From Sanderia malayensis (Eukaryota; Cnidaria; Scyphozoa; Semaeostomeae; Pelagiidae): DNA of 64,000 bases. The stretch is taken from contig RQOL01000616.1 of NCBI GenBank assembly GCA_013076295.1, positions 310,001-374,000 on the forward strand. The letters are read 5' to 3'. Positions 10,814 to 22,310 of the stretch are shown here, one piece after another. Position numbers and translations under genes: made by a program. Every line of letters starts with the position of its first letter. Within the stretch, counting starts at the first letter, position 1. The notes beneath the pieces were generated by a model. That model was not told the origin of the DNA. It did no database searches and was given only the letters and a program-made list of their open reading frames with translations.

Positions 10814-11160
10814 TGTAGTGTGCTCAGCAGCCTTGCCAACGAGCACTTCAACTAACTAGCGAATCATAACACGCATTCTAACACTTAACCACATTTATCA
10901 ACTATTATCTAAACACACATATTCATTAGCCTTTTATAGTCAAAACGCCTAACCACAACCTGCATCTTAACCTTGTTTGCTTAAGTATTTACGACACACC
11001 CAACCTCGCAACTTATATTTAATCACAAGCAACATTTAGTTACTCATTTAGTAGTTAATTAATTAAGCATTCATTTTGGTATGATACACTGACACAAGAA
11101 AGAAATTCACATCGTTTCTCTTCGAGCCTTCTGACTACCAAACTTCAAAGCAACTACGAA
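10814..11160 (+). repeat. probable 3' LTR of gypsy A
   Basis: A purine run GGAGGGAAGC (10801-10810) is followed by TGTAGTGTGC. About 340 AT-rich bases without coding potential follow. No partner LTR is in the window, so extent and end are uncertain. Confidence 0.4.
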
Positions 11161-11690
11161 TGCTGGGTAAGTGTCTTGTAACTTATTTCGATTAGTGATT
11201 ATAGTAGCTACTCCAGCATTACTAAATTACTAAAAGACTCTTAAAAAACTTTTTGTACTTGAAATCCGAAAAATCTAAGATTTCAGTACTGGGAAAGTTG
11301 TTTTGTTCCTCCTAAAAGTTGTTTAATCTCTCATCGAAAAGGCCGTTATCTGTTGAAGTCGCTGAAGAGCTACTTTCAGCAGAGGAAAGAGGCAGTGCAA
11401 TGTTTCATATACTTAGCGATCATCTTCATGCGAATGAAAACCAAGCTGCATCCCTCTTTGATCCCATTAAACGGTCTCCTTGAAAGGGATTTGGAGATGA
11501 TGAGAAAAGTCTAAAGTAAAATCCAATGGCAAATCAAAAGGTGTTGAAGTGCGAAGGGACATTCTTGGTCTTCTCGTCACAGTAGCATTTAAATAAAACG
11601 AAGTGATCGACATCGGCAAGGTCGATCTCGCCTATCCTCTCGCCCCAGTACTACTATCTGTAGCAACAAGTGACGGATGCAGAATGAAGA
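11160..11690. other. no gene seen
   Basis: About 530 bases between the gypsy A remnant and the minus-strand pseudogene. Short open frames only. The part nearest 11690 may hold the degraded C-terminus of that pseudogene. Confidence 0.5.
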
Positions 11691-11693
11691 TAG

Positions 11694-12360
11694 TTAAGGT
11701 CTTCTTATCGACTGCAAAATTCTCCCAAAATATTGCTTTCCTTGCATTGCAACCGATTCTAATCGTTTTTCTCCATAAAGGGAACAGACAAATTTCTCGA
11801 GGCTAGAAATTAAGTTCTCATTAGGGTGAGTTTTGACACCAAGATTTCTGAAGGCTAACATGTATTCTTCTCTTTCATTCACTTTCTTCCAGAAAGCCTT
11901 CTTTCCCTTTAGAGAAAATGATGACACATAGTCATTGCCAGAGAAAGCATGCAATCCCAGAAGTGCTTGTTTCTGCGCGTAAGAAAGTTGACATAATGCA
12001 AGATTAAGGAGTTTCTTGCTTTGCCAGTGCCGTTGTCGACGATTATTTTCAGATTATTAATTTCATTTGCTGAAAGTATGACAGGGATGTCTACGTCTCA
12101 TGAACTAGAACGCACGACAACTACTGTTTCATTACCAATATTTTGGCTTACGGCGTGGTGCAGAAGGTAGCAAATCTTGGTGTCTGCTTCTTCATGGTTG
12201 GTTTCCAACTCATGAACATTTGCCACGTCTTCCTGACTTAATTTCCGACAGCTACTTTTGCTTAATTTCTGACAGCTCTATCTGGAAGCTTTACAATCGA
12301 GGGAAGTGATACGGCCAAGTCCATTACATAGCAGCTAGCATTTACCGACAGGGTTTCCTC
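11694..12360 (-). pseudogene. HEEADTK-type repeat-associated protein fragment (possibly PIN/XPG-nuclease-related)
   Basis: On the minus strand one frame reads QEDVANVHELE, then NHEEADTKICYLLHHA, then ETVVVVRSSS followed by a stop where D-T-D would be expected. A shifted frame continues LHAFSGNDYVSSF..KGKKAFWKKV and FRNLGVK. I recognise this layout (HEEADT, VVVRS.DTDV, HAF.G.D..S.F.GKGK) from multicopy proteins of cnidarian genomes; a distant relation to XPG/FEN nucleases through the GxD/GKGK helix is my inference. At least one nonsense codon (near 12098) and one frameshift are visible. A direct duplication of GACAGCT-like sequence near 12250-12285 adds damage. Confidence 0.5.
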
Positions 12361-12419
12361 GGACAGAACCGTATTGAGTGCAGCATCAAAAAGCTTGCTT
12401 TAACTTTCTGTAGTCAAAC

Positions 12420-12840
12420 GTGTGGACTTTCTGTAGTCAAACGGCAAACAATATGGTAAATAGAACCCATAAACGTGCTCTACGGGTGCTCTACCAGGAC
12501 TTTGAATCTTCCTTTGATATGCTATTGACTCGAAACAACAGCCAGACAATACACGTAAAAAATCTGCAACAAGTAATGATCGAGGTCTACAAGACCGTAC
12601 ATCATCTTAATCCATCCTATCTTTGGGAATTTCACGAAAAGAAAGAAACGAGATATAACTTAAGAGTAAATGATCTCTGTAAGCTTCCAAAGGTCAAAAC
12701 ACGTTTTGCCTGTCAGTCAATATCATTCAGAGGGAGTCTCCTTTGGAACACCCTTACTGACACAATTAAAATTAAAATGAGTCCAACCCTTGCTGCTTTC
12801 AGAAATGCACACAAAAAGTGAGCGCTACTTTTCAAAAACT
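12420..12840 (+). mobile_element. 5'-truncated LINE (ORF2 C-terminus)
   Basis: A 133-codon frame (12420-12821) contains NRTHKRALRVLYQDFESSF, HVKNLQQVMIEVYK, then RYNLRVND and SFRGSLLWNTL. This is the C-terminal region of CR1/Jockey-like LINE ORF2 proteins that are abundant in corals and anemones. Endonuclease and RT domains are absent, so it is a typical 5'-truncated copy. A duplicated GTGGACTTTCTGTAGTCAAAC sense segment around 12400-12440 marks its left edge. The stop at 12819 is followed by short A-rich sequence. Confidence 0.7.
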
Positions 12841-13600
12841 ATTGCTATAAAAATAAATAGTACATAGGAAATAGCCTGTTATATTTCACGAACAATATAG
12901 AAGTCTCTTAGAAAAGTTTTTTTTCAATACTAGAGTTTCTTTGGCCATTCGAGGGTCTGAGTTTCTTATAACGAGTTTCTTAGAATACGTGCATAAGCAT
13001 TTTATTCTTATAATGCAAATATTATGTGCGTTCAGTTGAAAATTTTGCTTCATTCAAATCTGAATTGAAAAGTTACGCATGAACAACATGATTTTGGATA
13101 GTAGGCATGTTGTCCCGTTGGGCTTCGAAATTTAGCCACTTCCCCCCAAAAATAGGAGAGCCAATTTTTATCGTGACATAGCAATATCTATCTCCACGTA
13201 GAAATAGAGTGGCTCGGGCATCATTCTTATAATGATTTTCTCAGAAATTGGATGGTTGAAAGGAAAATTTATTTTTACCCTTAATCTCCCAAAATCTCAA
13301 AAACGCCCCCTCGCACGCCTGATCAACATCCAGATTCGAATTCTACGCCCAAAACTACATCAGAAAAACATTGTCCCATAAATTGCCTCCTCGGGTGGTA
13401 ATGCTCCCCTCTCAGCCACTGGTCTATCACACCAACTTGATGATTTTAAGCGGGCGGACATAACACAAAAAGCGGCTTCACTTCAACTAACTTGTGAAAA
13501 AATACATAGGGGCAGAAAATGGAAAGCCGTGGATACAAAGCACAGGTGTGTTAAAAGATATGTTACTCTAATCCCTCTCTCCACCACGCATTCGCCACTC
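12841..13600. other. no gene seen
   Basis: Intergenic sequence with scattered short open frames on both strands. I see no recognisable element boundary or RNA gene. Confidence 0.5.
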
Positions 13601-13610
13601 ATGGCATGGT

Positions 13611-14648
13611 TTGAAAGACATGCGCCAAATTGGGCAAGGTTCTTTTGGTGGCGTAGACTATGCGCGATATAGTGATCCAAACACAAGAGAGACGATGGAC
13701 GTCGTTGTTAACAGACCGATCAACGCAAGCGGTTACGAAAAAGAATTTGCCAAAGAAGCACATATTCTTCAAAGTGTTACTGGCCACAAACATATTGTCT
13801 AATTCGAAGGGGTCACAAATAAGCCACGATACGCTTTGTTGCAAGAGTATATCCAGTTCTCATTCAACTTGTTCGACGATGACAAAGTAGTCAATTCGTT
13901 AGGTGAGTTTTTAGTCTACATCGATGATGCCTATGATTGTGCAGGATTCCAGCATATTTTGCCAATCGCAAGAGATCATATTGTGAAAGGAGTCTCCTAC
14001 CTTCACAGTAAGAGTATCGTTCACAGAGATCTCAAGCCTGCAAAAATTTTGGTGAATAACCAGCACTACGCCCATTTATCAAAAGAAGAAGGTACACGTG
14101 TATGGCAGAAAGGTGAATGCGCAATAATTTGCAAACTGACCGATTTTTGTGAAAGCCGTTCAAACCTCATTCGAACAAATAGCCTGGTACGTCTCGCGTT
14201 TCACGAGTTGATAGAGGAAGTCCAGCTTACATGGCACCAGAGATATTGCTGCCTGAGAAACAACAATTGTCTGTTTCATTGAAAGATTTAATGATGTTCG
14301 ATGTATGGGCTGTAGGAATGATATGCTTCGTACTTGCAAATCCATGCTGTAAGTTTCCATACGCCTTATATATTGATGCTGTGATACAACAGCATAAAGC
14401 TTTAGATTCCCAAGAACTCTTGAGAGCATTATTGTTAAGTGAACAGCCTCCAACGGCAGCAGAGAAATATAAAGTATATCAAGAGTTTTATTGGGCAGGC
14501 ATTGTTAGTTTGCACAAGTCCTGCACAACGTTCAATGCATCCAACCGATTCAAAACAATGGCTGATGCTGAACAGTTAATCTTAAATTAAAGGAAAATAC
14601 AGAAGTTTGCAAACCTGGTAACAACTGTGAAATAAAGTCGGCGAAAAT
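13611..14648 (+). pseudogene. degenerate protein kinase domain, upstream exon of the MULE A locus
   Basis: The plus strand reads through an almost complete protein kinase fold: glycine loop IGQGSFGGV near 13629, LQEYIQFSF hinge region, HRDLKPAKIL near 14022, LTDFCESR near 14142, MAPEIL near 14231 and FDVWAVGM. Three key residues are changed: the ATP-binding Lys of VxIK is Asn (13710), the Asn of HRDLKPxN is Lys (14043) and DFG reads DFC (14148). There is a stop at 13799-13801 and a frameshift near 14190. Sequence after the kinase (KENTEVCKPGNNCEIK) stays open in a shifted frame to a GTAAGT donor at 14649. Kinases with FGESRS after DFG are, to my knowledge, common in cnidarians. Confidence 0.75.
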
Positions 14649-14782
14649 GTAAGTATTAACAAAAAATTACAATGCACAAGTAAACATACCAACTTGAGAA
14701 GAATGAATGAACTGTTGTGTGCTTGCCTGACATACTTATTGTAATTCTAATAAAAATAGTAACATATTGATTTTATTTGCAG

Positions 14783-15383
14783 TTCGCATGACATAGAAGT
14801 TAATAGTATTTCCAATGTAAATAACTATGGTATGGAGCATCACACAGACACCCAAGTTGGCAGTGACTCAGTAGGTCATTACGAAAACTATATGAATCAT
14901 TTTTTATGCTTCTTGCTTGCATATTTGTTGCTGGTTTTAAATAAATACTTTCAGTAGTTGTGACTGACTGTCATAATATCCCTAGAATTCTGACACTGCA
15001 CACAGTGAAGATTGTACCAATGGTTCTAAGAACAAAGAAGATCAGACAGCAAGGCAATGAACATTCCTTGGAAAAACTCTAATATATGTTTTCGGCATTG
15101 TGATGTCAACAATACTTAATTCTTTTTTTAGCAATCTCCAGGAAAGTAGTGAGGTGATTACACTTTTGAGTGCAAACGACAAGGCAGAGAGTAGTGATTT
15201 CAACTTGCATTGTACATTTGATTCAGTGAGTGTTCGTTATTGCATCATTGTTAAACTATTGTTGTTATCTGTAAGGATTTGGATCGTTAACATTTCTCTT
15301 CTTGTGCAGGAGATTCATACAGAAAAATCCAATACAACTGTGTCCTTTGAAAATCTTCCAGCAGATGATAACGAAAAAATCAG
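14783..15383 (+). pseudogene. linker exons between kinase and transposase domains
   Basis: Three short open segments have good splice signals: 14783-14870 (acceptor TTTGCAG, donor GTAGGT), 15132-15225 (acceptor TTTTTTTAG, donor GTGAGT) and 15310-15383 (acceptor TTGTGCAG, donor GTATGG). They encode hydrophilic Ser/Asn/Glu-rich sequence such as SHDIEVNSISN, SEVITLLSANDKAESSD and ENLPADDNEKIR. The phase of the last one matches the acceptor at 15513 that opens the transposase N-terminal region. A further exon near 14957-15080 is possible but shows stops. These joins are inferred from sequence only. Confidence 0.4.
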
Positions 15384-15513
15384 GTATGGCTGGCTATTCC
15401 TTTGATTTTAATGTAGTTTAGAAGTACAACACGGAGTAATACTCAATTGCAAGAGTTTAGTACAGCTTGTATATGACATTTTGTAAATAATTGCATTCAC
15501 CCCACTCAAGCAG

Positions 15514-18500
15514 CAGGAAAGATATAGAAGCTTCGTGTGAAGAGCGGCATATGTGTATGCCTGGTGTCATGTACAACGATGATCCAACTACACCAGTGTT
15601 TTCGTGGAACAAAAGTCCATTCACTTGGCAGGAAATTGCAAGAGTTCTTGTCCATGATGAGCATGGTGATGAGAAACTTTGTGTGGACACTCCAATCAAC
15701 ATTAAGGACAATGTTACATTTCTTGTGAAGAACACTGTCTTTGCTACCATAGCAGACATCAAATGCGATGATATGGATGTTTGGCTAAATAAAGGCACAC
15801 CGAAGATACATTTTTGTGTTGCAAATGATGGCAATCCCATTCAACTTTCGAAGTCTTCCAATTCACGTAATTCGGAATATCTCTTGAAAGGACATTCTAT
15901 GCGAATGCTTCATGTCCTGACCGCAGAAAAATTATGTCCACTCTGCAAGGTGAGCAAAAAATTACTCTATGTACAAAGGCCATTGTGGCCACAGTCAAAA
16001 ATAAGTATGGATCTGCCGCTGTGAATCGTGTCGACTACCTGCCTCGTTATCAATTTTGTGAAAATGAAAACGAGGAAGATAATTTTTTTACATTTTTTCA
16101 GATGGCGACGGCAGAATTGGGGATCTCACCCTTGCACAGTATATATTTGAGCAAGATGCGCATGAAATAACGTGTCTCCGGCCACATGGCAATTCAAAGC
16201 GGAAAGTACCCTTTCGGGGAACTCTTCCATCGATAATTAAAAGAATGAAGAAAACAACGCAGATCATGGACAAAACACCAAAATGATGTTTGGACCAAAT
16301 ATACATTGAAGTAGGCGATGTCCGCAATGCAAGAAGTGTTGGCCAGTTGCCCAGAGGTCCGATTCACTTATATGATGCTCGTCGTACTGCAAGGAAAGAG
16401 TCCAGTGCATCACCAACAACAGTGGACATGCAGAAGGACAATTGTCAGCCTCAAGCGGTGAAGCTGGATGGGTTGTGAATGCTGTTGGAAAGAGCCAAGA
16501 GAGAAGAAGAGTGTGGTAGCAATGAAATCTTTATTCGTGATTGCACAATTCATCCAAGCCTTAATGTTATTTTAGCTACAAATCGCCAATTGGACGCAGT
16601 TGCTCAATTCTGCACTAACCCGAATGAGTTCTGTGTCTTAGCTGTTGACCCGACTTTTAACATCTTCGATACAAATCTAAGTTTGACAGTGACAACCATT
16701 GGAAATTTGCGACCACAACACAAGCAGACGGGAAAACCACCAGTTTTCATTAGGCCTATGCTGATCCACCAAAGAAAAAACTGGCAAGCATATTCCCACT
16801 TCGCTCATCGGCTACGGCTAGAAAATCCTGCTTTGGATGCAATACTTGCATGTGGAACAGACGGGGAAAAGGCTTTAATTGATTGTTTCCGGCGCAACTT
16901 TCGGTATGTAGCATTTTCGCGCTTGGTTCTCAACTGTAATAACCTTGTTATTATAATTAATCATGAATATTTTTTATACCATTAGGTATGCAGTATTCTT
17001 GCGTTGCTTCTTGCATTTTAAAGACAATGTAGAAAGAGAACTGAAAAAGAGAGGGAAAACATCAAAAAACAAGAAGCTGATTATACAAAACATTTTTGGG
17101 AGGCAGGATGGTGCTACGAAATATCACGGTCTTGCTGACTGTGACACTGAAAGGGAGGTGTCAAAAAAATTTGGTAATTTGAAAAGTAGTTGGGACAAGC
17201 TGAAACAAGAATCCGCATCGAAAGCGTCGTGTACATTTCACGAGTGGTTTGAAAAAGAAAAGGTAATATGCAGCTTTCCGCGATTGTGGCTCGTGTCAGT
17301 TATTCATATGTACAATAAGGCTGCAACAATTTCAACATTTCTTACATATACATGTATCTTGCAGCTTGCAGACCTCATCACATCCATGTTAAAGCCGTTC
17401 AGAATCGATGCAGGGCTTGGCAATCCACCGACACAGTAAACAAACAACGATGTTGAGTCGGCAAACTTTGTTATCAAGCATCATCTGCAATTCGACGCGA
17501 AAAAGCCAAGCAAATTCATTAACAGCATCAAGGAGATCATCACAATACCGCAAAATGACGAAGAACGGGCTGTGTTTAACAAAGGCCCATACATCCCAGC
17601 TAAAAGACTTCAAAACCTTGCTGTTGGGGATGACCTGTGGGGTCAAATGACACATGCCCAGAAAGCGTCTCACAAATGCAAGTTTGTGAAAGCTGACATG
17701 AATACGGAAAGGAAAGAAAGAAAGGCTGCTGAACCGGTACATGAAATTGTAACCCGACATGCTACACAGTTAGAGATGACTCCCTTGGTAGCAAAATTAA
17801 GCACAGTGCCACTGCCTGTACTGGAAGCAGGGGCGGATCCAGAGGGGTGCGAAGGGTGCTTGAGCACCGGTCAGATTTTTTGATAACTTCTTAGGACCAG
17901 TTCATACGTATAAAAGAACTGATAATAATCACTTCAGTGTGGAAGTAATCTTTGGGTGTTATCGAATTGTGAGCTCCATTAATTCTACGCTCGTCTTTCA
18001 CGGTAGTATCCTTTCTTTTGTGCGCTGTTGCCGTGTATTTATCGGAATAGACTATTCCGGACAATTGAGGTATGAGCCAATCAGTATTCGATTTGAGAAT
18101 TGCAAGGGCCAATGAAATTAAGCGCTGCCGCTATATTCCGAGCACCGGTCGGGGAGTAAATTACCCATGTCAAATGGAGAATTGGCCAATCAGCTACATC
18201 TTGACCGGTGCTCAACGTCATCGTGAGGGGTGCTCAACGTCACCAGAGCACCGGTCAGCATGGTACGGGGGTCCATTCTCACAAAATAACGGGGGTTAGT
18301 CCTTCAGAAAAGCACATGTGTGCATGGCATGTAGCAAGTGGAGGCCTGACATTATAAAAACATGGCTGATGTATTTTGATAAATAAGCCTGCCACATTAA
18401 AAATCAACAGAATGAAATTTCTAACTGTACGAGAATTATACAGAAAAAGAACAGAACTGTGTATTGGAAGCAGAATAGACAGTTTTGCGGAACTTAAATT

Positions 18501-19976
18501 ATCTTTTATGGATAAAATTTCAGCGGATGGCCTAAAAAAAACCAATAAGGTAGTCTATGCTAAATATCACGTTGAACAATGTAAATTGTGCAAATTGTGC
18601 TTGATTTATTATAATGAATTATTGATTAATTCATTATTTTTTCCCCTGTTTGTTTACATATTGACATGTTTTTGTTATTTTCATTATCATATTCATCTTG
18701 ACAGCGAGAAATGCTCTATATTTCTGCACGCTTGTTACCTCCAAGGACGATTACTTACTTGTTGATATTTTAAACAGTTGGTATTGAGAATTAACTTGAT
18801 AGGCTGCAGACTTTCTTTCAAAGCTATTGCTCAACTCGCATGGCTTGAAGTCCTCTTGTTTTGTTTTATTTTTTGGGTGTGGCAAAATTAAGGGTAGCTA
18901 AAATGGGTGTGGTTATACAATTGAGCACCGGTCAGATTAAATCCTGGATCCGCCCCTGGGAAGTAATGTTCGAGAAGGCAAACGATCTTCTTGCATCACC
19001 AGGGTACGTCACACCTCAGCCTGGCGCAAATAATGGTGCTTAAAATGTGGCAGGCCATTCGAACAAACAGTACAGCTAAACCCATGGCAAAGGTGGGGCG
19101 CTGATTTGCGACAAGGCATGCTTCAATAAAGGTACAGGCATCTGTGAGCATGTCCTCGCAGTAGCCCAACGCAAGGGAGTGCTGCGTGACTTTCTCGCAT
19201 GTTACAGGCGTGGATCAAAAGGAGCTAACATGACAGCAGTGGCTCTGGAGGGAGGCCCTAAAAGTGTGGGGAAGAAACCCAGCAATAGAAAAAAAGCAAA
19301 AAAAAAATGAAACCCCCCAAAAATACCTGGATCTGCTGGCAAACAATAAAGCAGGATTTGATAGTAGGCAAAGTCACGCAGAAATACAAGAGCAAGGTCA
19401 ATTCTGCACTGAGTCAAATGACCAAAACCCGTTGCAATGGCAACAAATAAAGTTGATGGCACAGCAAATGACTCCACAGATGCATATGCCTGGTCCTGCC
19501 ATAGCACCTCTGCCTCACAACTTTAGGGTATGTAATGATATTTTGCCGACATTTACTTTTTAGACTTTCAGAATTGTGGCATCTTATCTTTTTTCTAATT
19601 TGAATTTTGACCATTCAGGAGGTTGAATTCACGTTGAAATAGGTTACAGGGACGACTGTGTCCAGATGTTATGGATATTCGGGAAAAATTATTAACCCTC
19701 CGCTACCCGGTCCCGATGACATTGTCATCGTCTACAAGGACATCAGAGAGTACCGAGACAGACAAACAGGGCAGATAATGCAAACGCCGATTGCTCAAAA
19801 CATACATTTTCACATGAGGCTGGCGTGTGCGCAAAGAAAATACCCTGCATTTCACAGGAACAACTTAAAATTGCCTCTCCAATTTGTAAACGTTTTGCGA
19901 AGGGAACACCTTGAATGACTGATGACAGAATTTGGCATCCAAGTGCCTATGCCCATTGCCACTTGACTCGTTACAT
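15514..19976 (+). pseudogene. MULE A transposase (DDE core and SWIM finger), intron-bearing pseudogene
   Basis: N-terminal region 15514-16470, then a MULE-type DDE core: VLAVDPTF (first D near 16647), GTDGEKALID (second D near 16860), FLHFKDNVE, and NNDVES (E near 17455). A SWIM-type zinc finger CDKACF...GICEHVLAVA lies near 19105-19160, and the C-terminus has RCYGYSGKI, DIVIVYKDIREYRD and TEFGI near 19940. Introns with GT-AG ends are at 16904-16985, 17263-17364 and probably 19528-19620, so the copy was not made from mRNA. In-frame stops lie at 16284, 16477, 17437 and 19916; frame changes occur near 15950 and 19040. A 1131-bp element sits at 17828-18958. Confidence 0.82.
17828..18958. mobile_element. 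1131-bp inverted-repeat element (hAT-like ends) in MULE A
   Basis: Both ends are the perfect 15-bp inverted repeat CAGGGGCGGATCCAG / CTGGATCCGCCCCTG. GGAAG is duplicated at 17823-17827 and 18959-18963, and the transposase frame reads across the empty site. CAG..CTG ends suit hAT-type non-autonomous elements, though those usually duplicate 8 bp, so the superfamily is uncertain. Inside, the core GAGCACCGGTC recurs in both orientations. No transposase is encoded. Confidence 0.85.
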
Positions 19977-19979
19977 AAT

Positions 19980-20480
19980 TTCTATTCCTTCCTTACTATT
20001 TTGTTCATCTTATACTAAATATACCTATGATATACCTTGTAAGGAAACTCTCTTAGTTTTAGTTTCACATTATAAAATAAATGTTTTCTTCGCTTGTTAA
20101 AAGTGTTTGTATTTCTTTTTGTTGAAAAATTATCAGCTTTGAATTTAATTTATTCAAACATGAGAAAGCACGAAGTTGTCCACATTGTTGTATATTCTTA
20201 TAGTAGTTGGCACACACAAGTTTTTTTACTTGTTTTCGATTCAGTATTGTTCGCCATGTCATTCTAGCACCAATATCGGTACTCCGGTGACAATTGCGTC
20301 ATTCGACTGCAAGTTTCAAGCCCGTAATCGAAACAGAAAATTATTAAATTCAGAAAAACACGACAAAAACTATTTACACCGCTATTGGTTCTCACCACAG
20401 CACTGACAATACTATAGAAAAACGCAAATATGTATATTTTGCTACAATTTATCACACATTTTCCATTAACATTTTTGAAA
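19980..20480. other. no gene seen
   Basis: AT-rich sequence after the MULE A stop. No inverted repeat marking the right end of MULE A could be recognised. Confidence 0.45.
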
Positions 20481-20484
20481 ATCA

Positions 20485-20610
20485 TTCCATGTTTTCCATG
20501 TCATTCCATGTTTTCCATATCATTCCATGTTTTCCATATCATTCCATCATTCTATTCCATTCCATTCCATTCCATTCTGGTCCATTCCATTCCATCATTC
20601 CACACTCCAT
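20485..20610. repeat. (ATTCC/TTCCA)n simple repeat
   Basis: Imperfect pentamer and longer units (CATTCCATGTTTTCCAT) run directly up to the truncated start of the BEL/Pao element. Confidence 0.85.
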
Positions 20611-21419
20611 GTTTTCTAGATAGCCCTCTTTAAAAAGGCGTTTTTACAAATTGAAATCAAACCAGCCGATCTTGATTCACTGCGCTTTTTATGGTTTGAT
20701 GATATTAAGAAGGAGAATCCGTCTATTGTCCAGCTGAGTTGGGGGCGTTTAGCTTTCGGCCTCAAACCGTCACCCTCAATCTTGGGGGCCACTATTAGAC
20801 AACACATTTCTTCATTTCAAGATGAAAACCCCGATGTCAACAAGGTTTTGAGCCGCCTTTACGTTGATGACATGTCTTGTAGTGTCAAGTCTCAAGAGGA
20901 AGCTATTGAAGTCTATCAGAAATCCAAAGAAATTTTGCTCAAAGGTGGATTCAATTTACCCAAGTGGCGGACAAATGACAAAGAGCTTTCTCTCTAGAAA
21001 TCCACTCAAAGCTGATTCAAAGGTGACAGAGAATGACTAGTCCTTCACTCAGTTTTCTGTTTGTCCGCTCAATTCTGAATACAATACAAATGTTTCTAAA
21101 ATACTCGGCGCTCAATGGAATCATGATTCAGACGTGTTTCTTATTGATTTAAATCACATTTTTGAGTTTGCGCAATCTTTGCCTCCAACCAAACGGTCCT
21201 TGTTAAAAATAGCCGCGAAAATTTTTGACCCGTTGGGCTGTGTTAGTTTATTTACAATCAGTTTGAAGGTTTTCTTCCATGAATTGTGCGTCGCGAAAGT
21301 AGCCTGGGACGAGCCATTGAAACATGACTATCTCAAACAGTATGAAACCTTGATAGCTCAGTTGAATTCACTAAGAGATATTTATATTGACCGTAGTTTT
21401 ATCAAACAGGATGCAGGTA

Positions 21420-21606
21420 CAGTGGAATCCCGCTATAACGAACTCTGTAGGGACCGAGAAAATAGTTCGCAATAGCGGGAGTTCGTTATACAGAAGGGAC
21501 ATTTTCTTATGAAGAACTACTTCCCAGAATCCAAGGGACCGGAGTTTTAGTTCGTAATGGCGGGAAGTTCGTTATAAACGGGGTTCGTTATAGCGGGATT
21601 CCACTG
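21420..21606. mobile_element. 187-bp MITE with TA duplication (Tc1/mariner-pogo type)
   Basis: Perfect terminal inverted repeats start CAGTGGAATCCCGCTATAAC on each strand and extend 24 bp. TA flanks both sides (21418-21419, 21607-21608). Removing the insert and one TA restores the BEL frame. The CAGTGGAA..TATAACGAA end type is familiar from Tc1/mariner-pogo (Tigger-like) MITEs. No coding capacity. Confidence 0.93.
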
Positions 21607-22279
21607 TATTACTAAAATTGAAATCCACGCTTTTTCCGACGCCAGTGTGCGTGCATATGTTACTGTGATATATTTAAGGGTTGTTTACGATACTGGAAAG
21701 GTCAGAGTGCATTTTGTTGCTTCCAAAGCAAAGGTTGCACCAATTAAACAACAAAGTATATCGCGGCTCGAGCTGCTCGGCGCAAATTTGATGGCGAAAT
21801 TTGTCAAAACTGTTCGTTCTGTCTTACAAGATCAGTTGGGCCAACCCATAGAAACATACTATTGGGTTTATTCTATGGCCACTTTGTGCTGGATAAAGCA
21901 CGACAAACCCTGGAAACAATATGTACGTCACCGTGTATCGGACATTTTGAAGTTTTCGGACACGAACAAACTGGTTTTATTGTTCAGGACCGTAGAACCC
22001 TGCCGATTTGCCCTCTCGAGGTAAGTTCGGTCGCTCGTTGTCTGACAATCTTTTTTGGTGGGAGGGTCCTGAGTTCTTACAGTTCAGCCGAGAGAGGTGG
22101 CCCACTGTGCTATCACAAAATGAAATTCAAAGCAAAGAAGCATTGCAAGAAATGGTGAAATTTGAACCAATTGTTATCCATCTCATGTTAAACACATGCA
22201 CAGATTCGGATATACAGCACAGGAACGTCTTTGATATTTCACATTACAGCTCCAAAAGTAAAGGCTTTACCTTTGGAGG

Positions 22280-22310
22280 TGCGTAATGCTTTACCGTAAA
22301 GCATTACGCA
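22280..22310. repeat. 31-bp perfect palindrome in BEL pol
   Basis: TGCGTAATGCTTTAC, one C, then the exact reverse complement. It lies at a frame break in the BEL sequence between the WWEGPEFL region and the integrase-proximal region. Confidence 0.9.

Larger units (their letters stand above)
1..11160 (+). mobile_element. Ty3/gypsy retrotransposon A (decayed, 5' end outside window)
   Basis: Gag, protease, RT, RNase H and integrase segments lie in order on the plus strand, so this is a Ty3/gypsy (Metaviridae-type) element; the integrase style resembles CsRn1-like elements, which is inference. The left LTR is outside the window. It is interrupted at 3014-3306 by a LINE fragment and at 3705-10440 by gypsy element B; in both cases the reading frame resumes directly after the insert. 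A purine run at 10801-10810 followed by TG at 10814 suggests the start of the 3' LTR. The right boundary is approximate because no second LTR is available for comparison. Confidence 0.85.
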
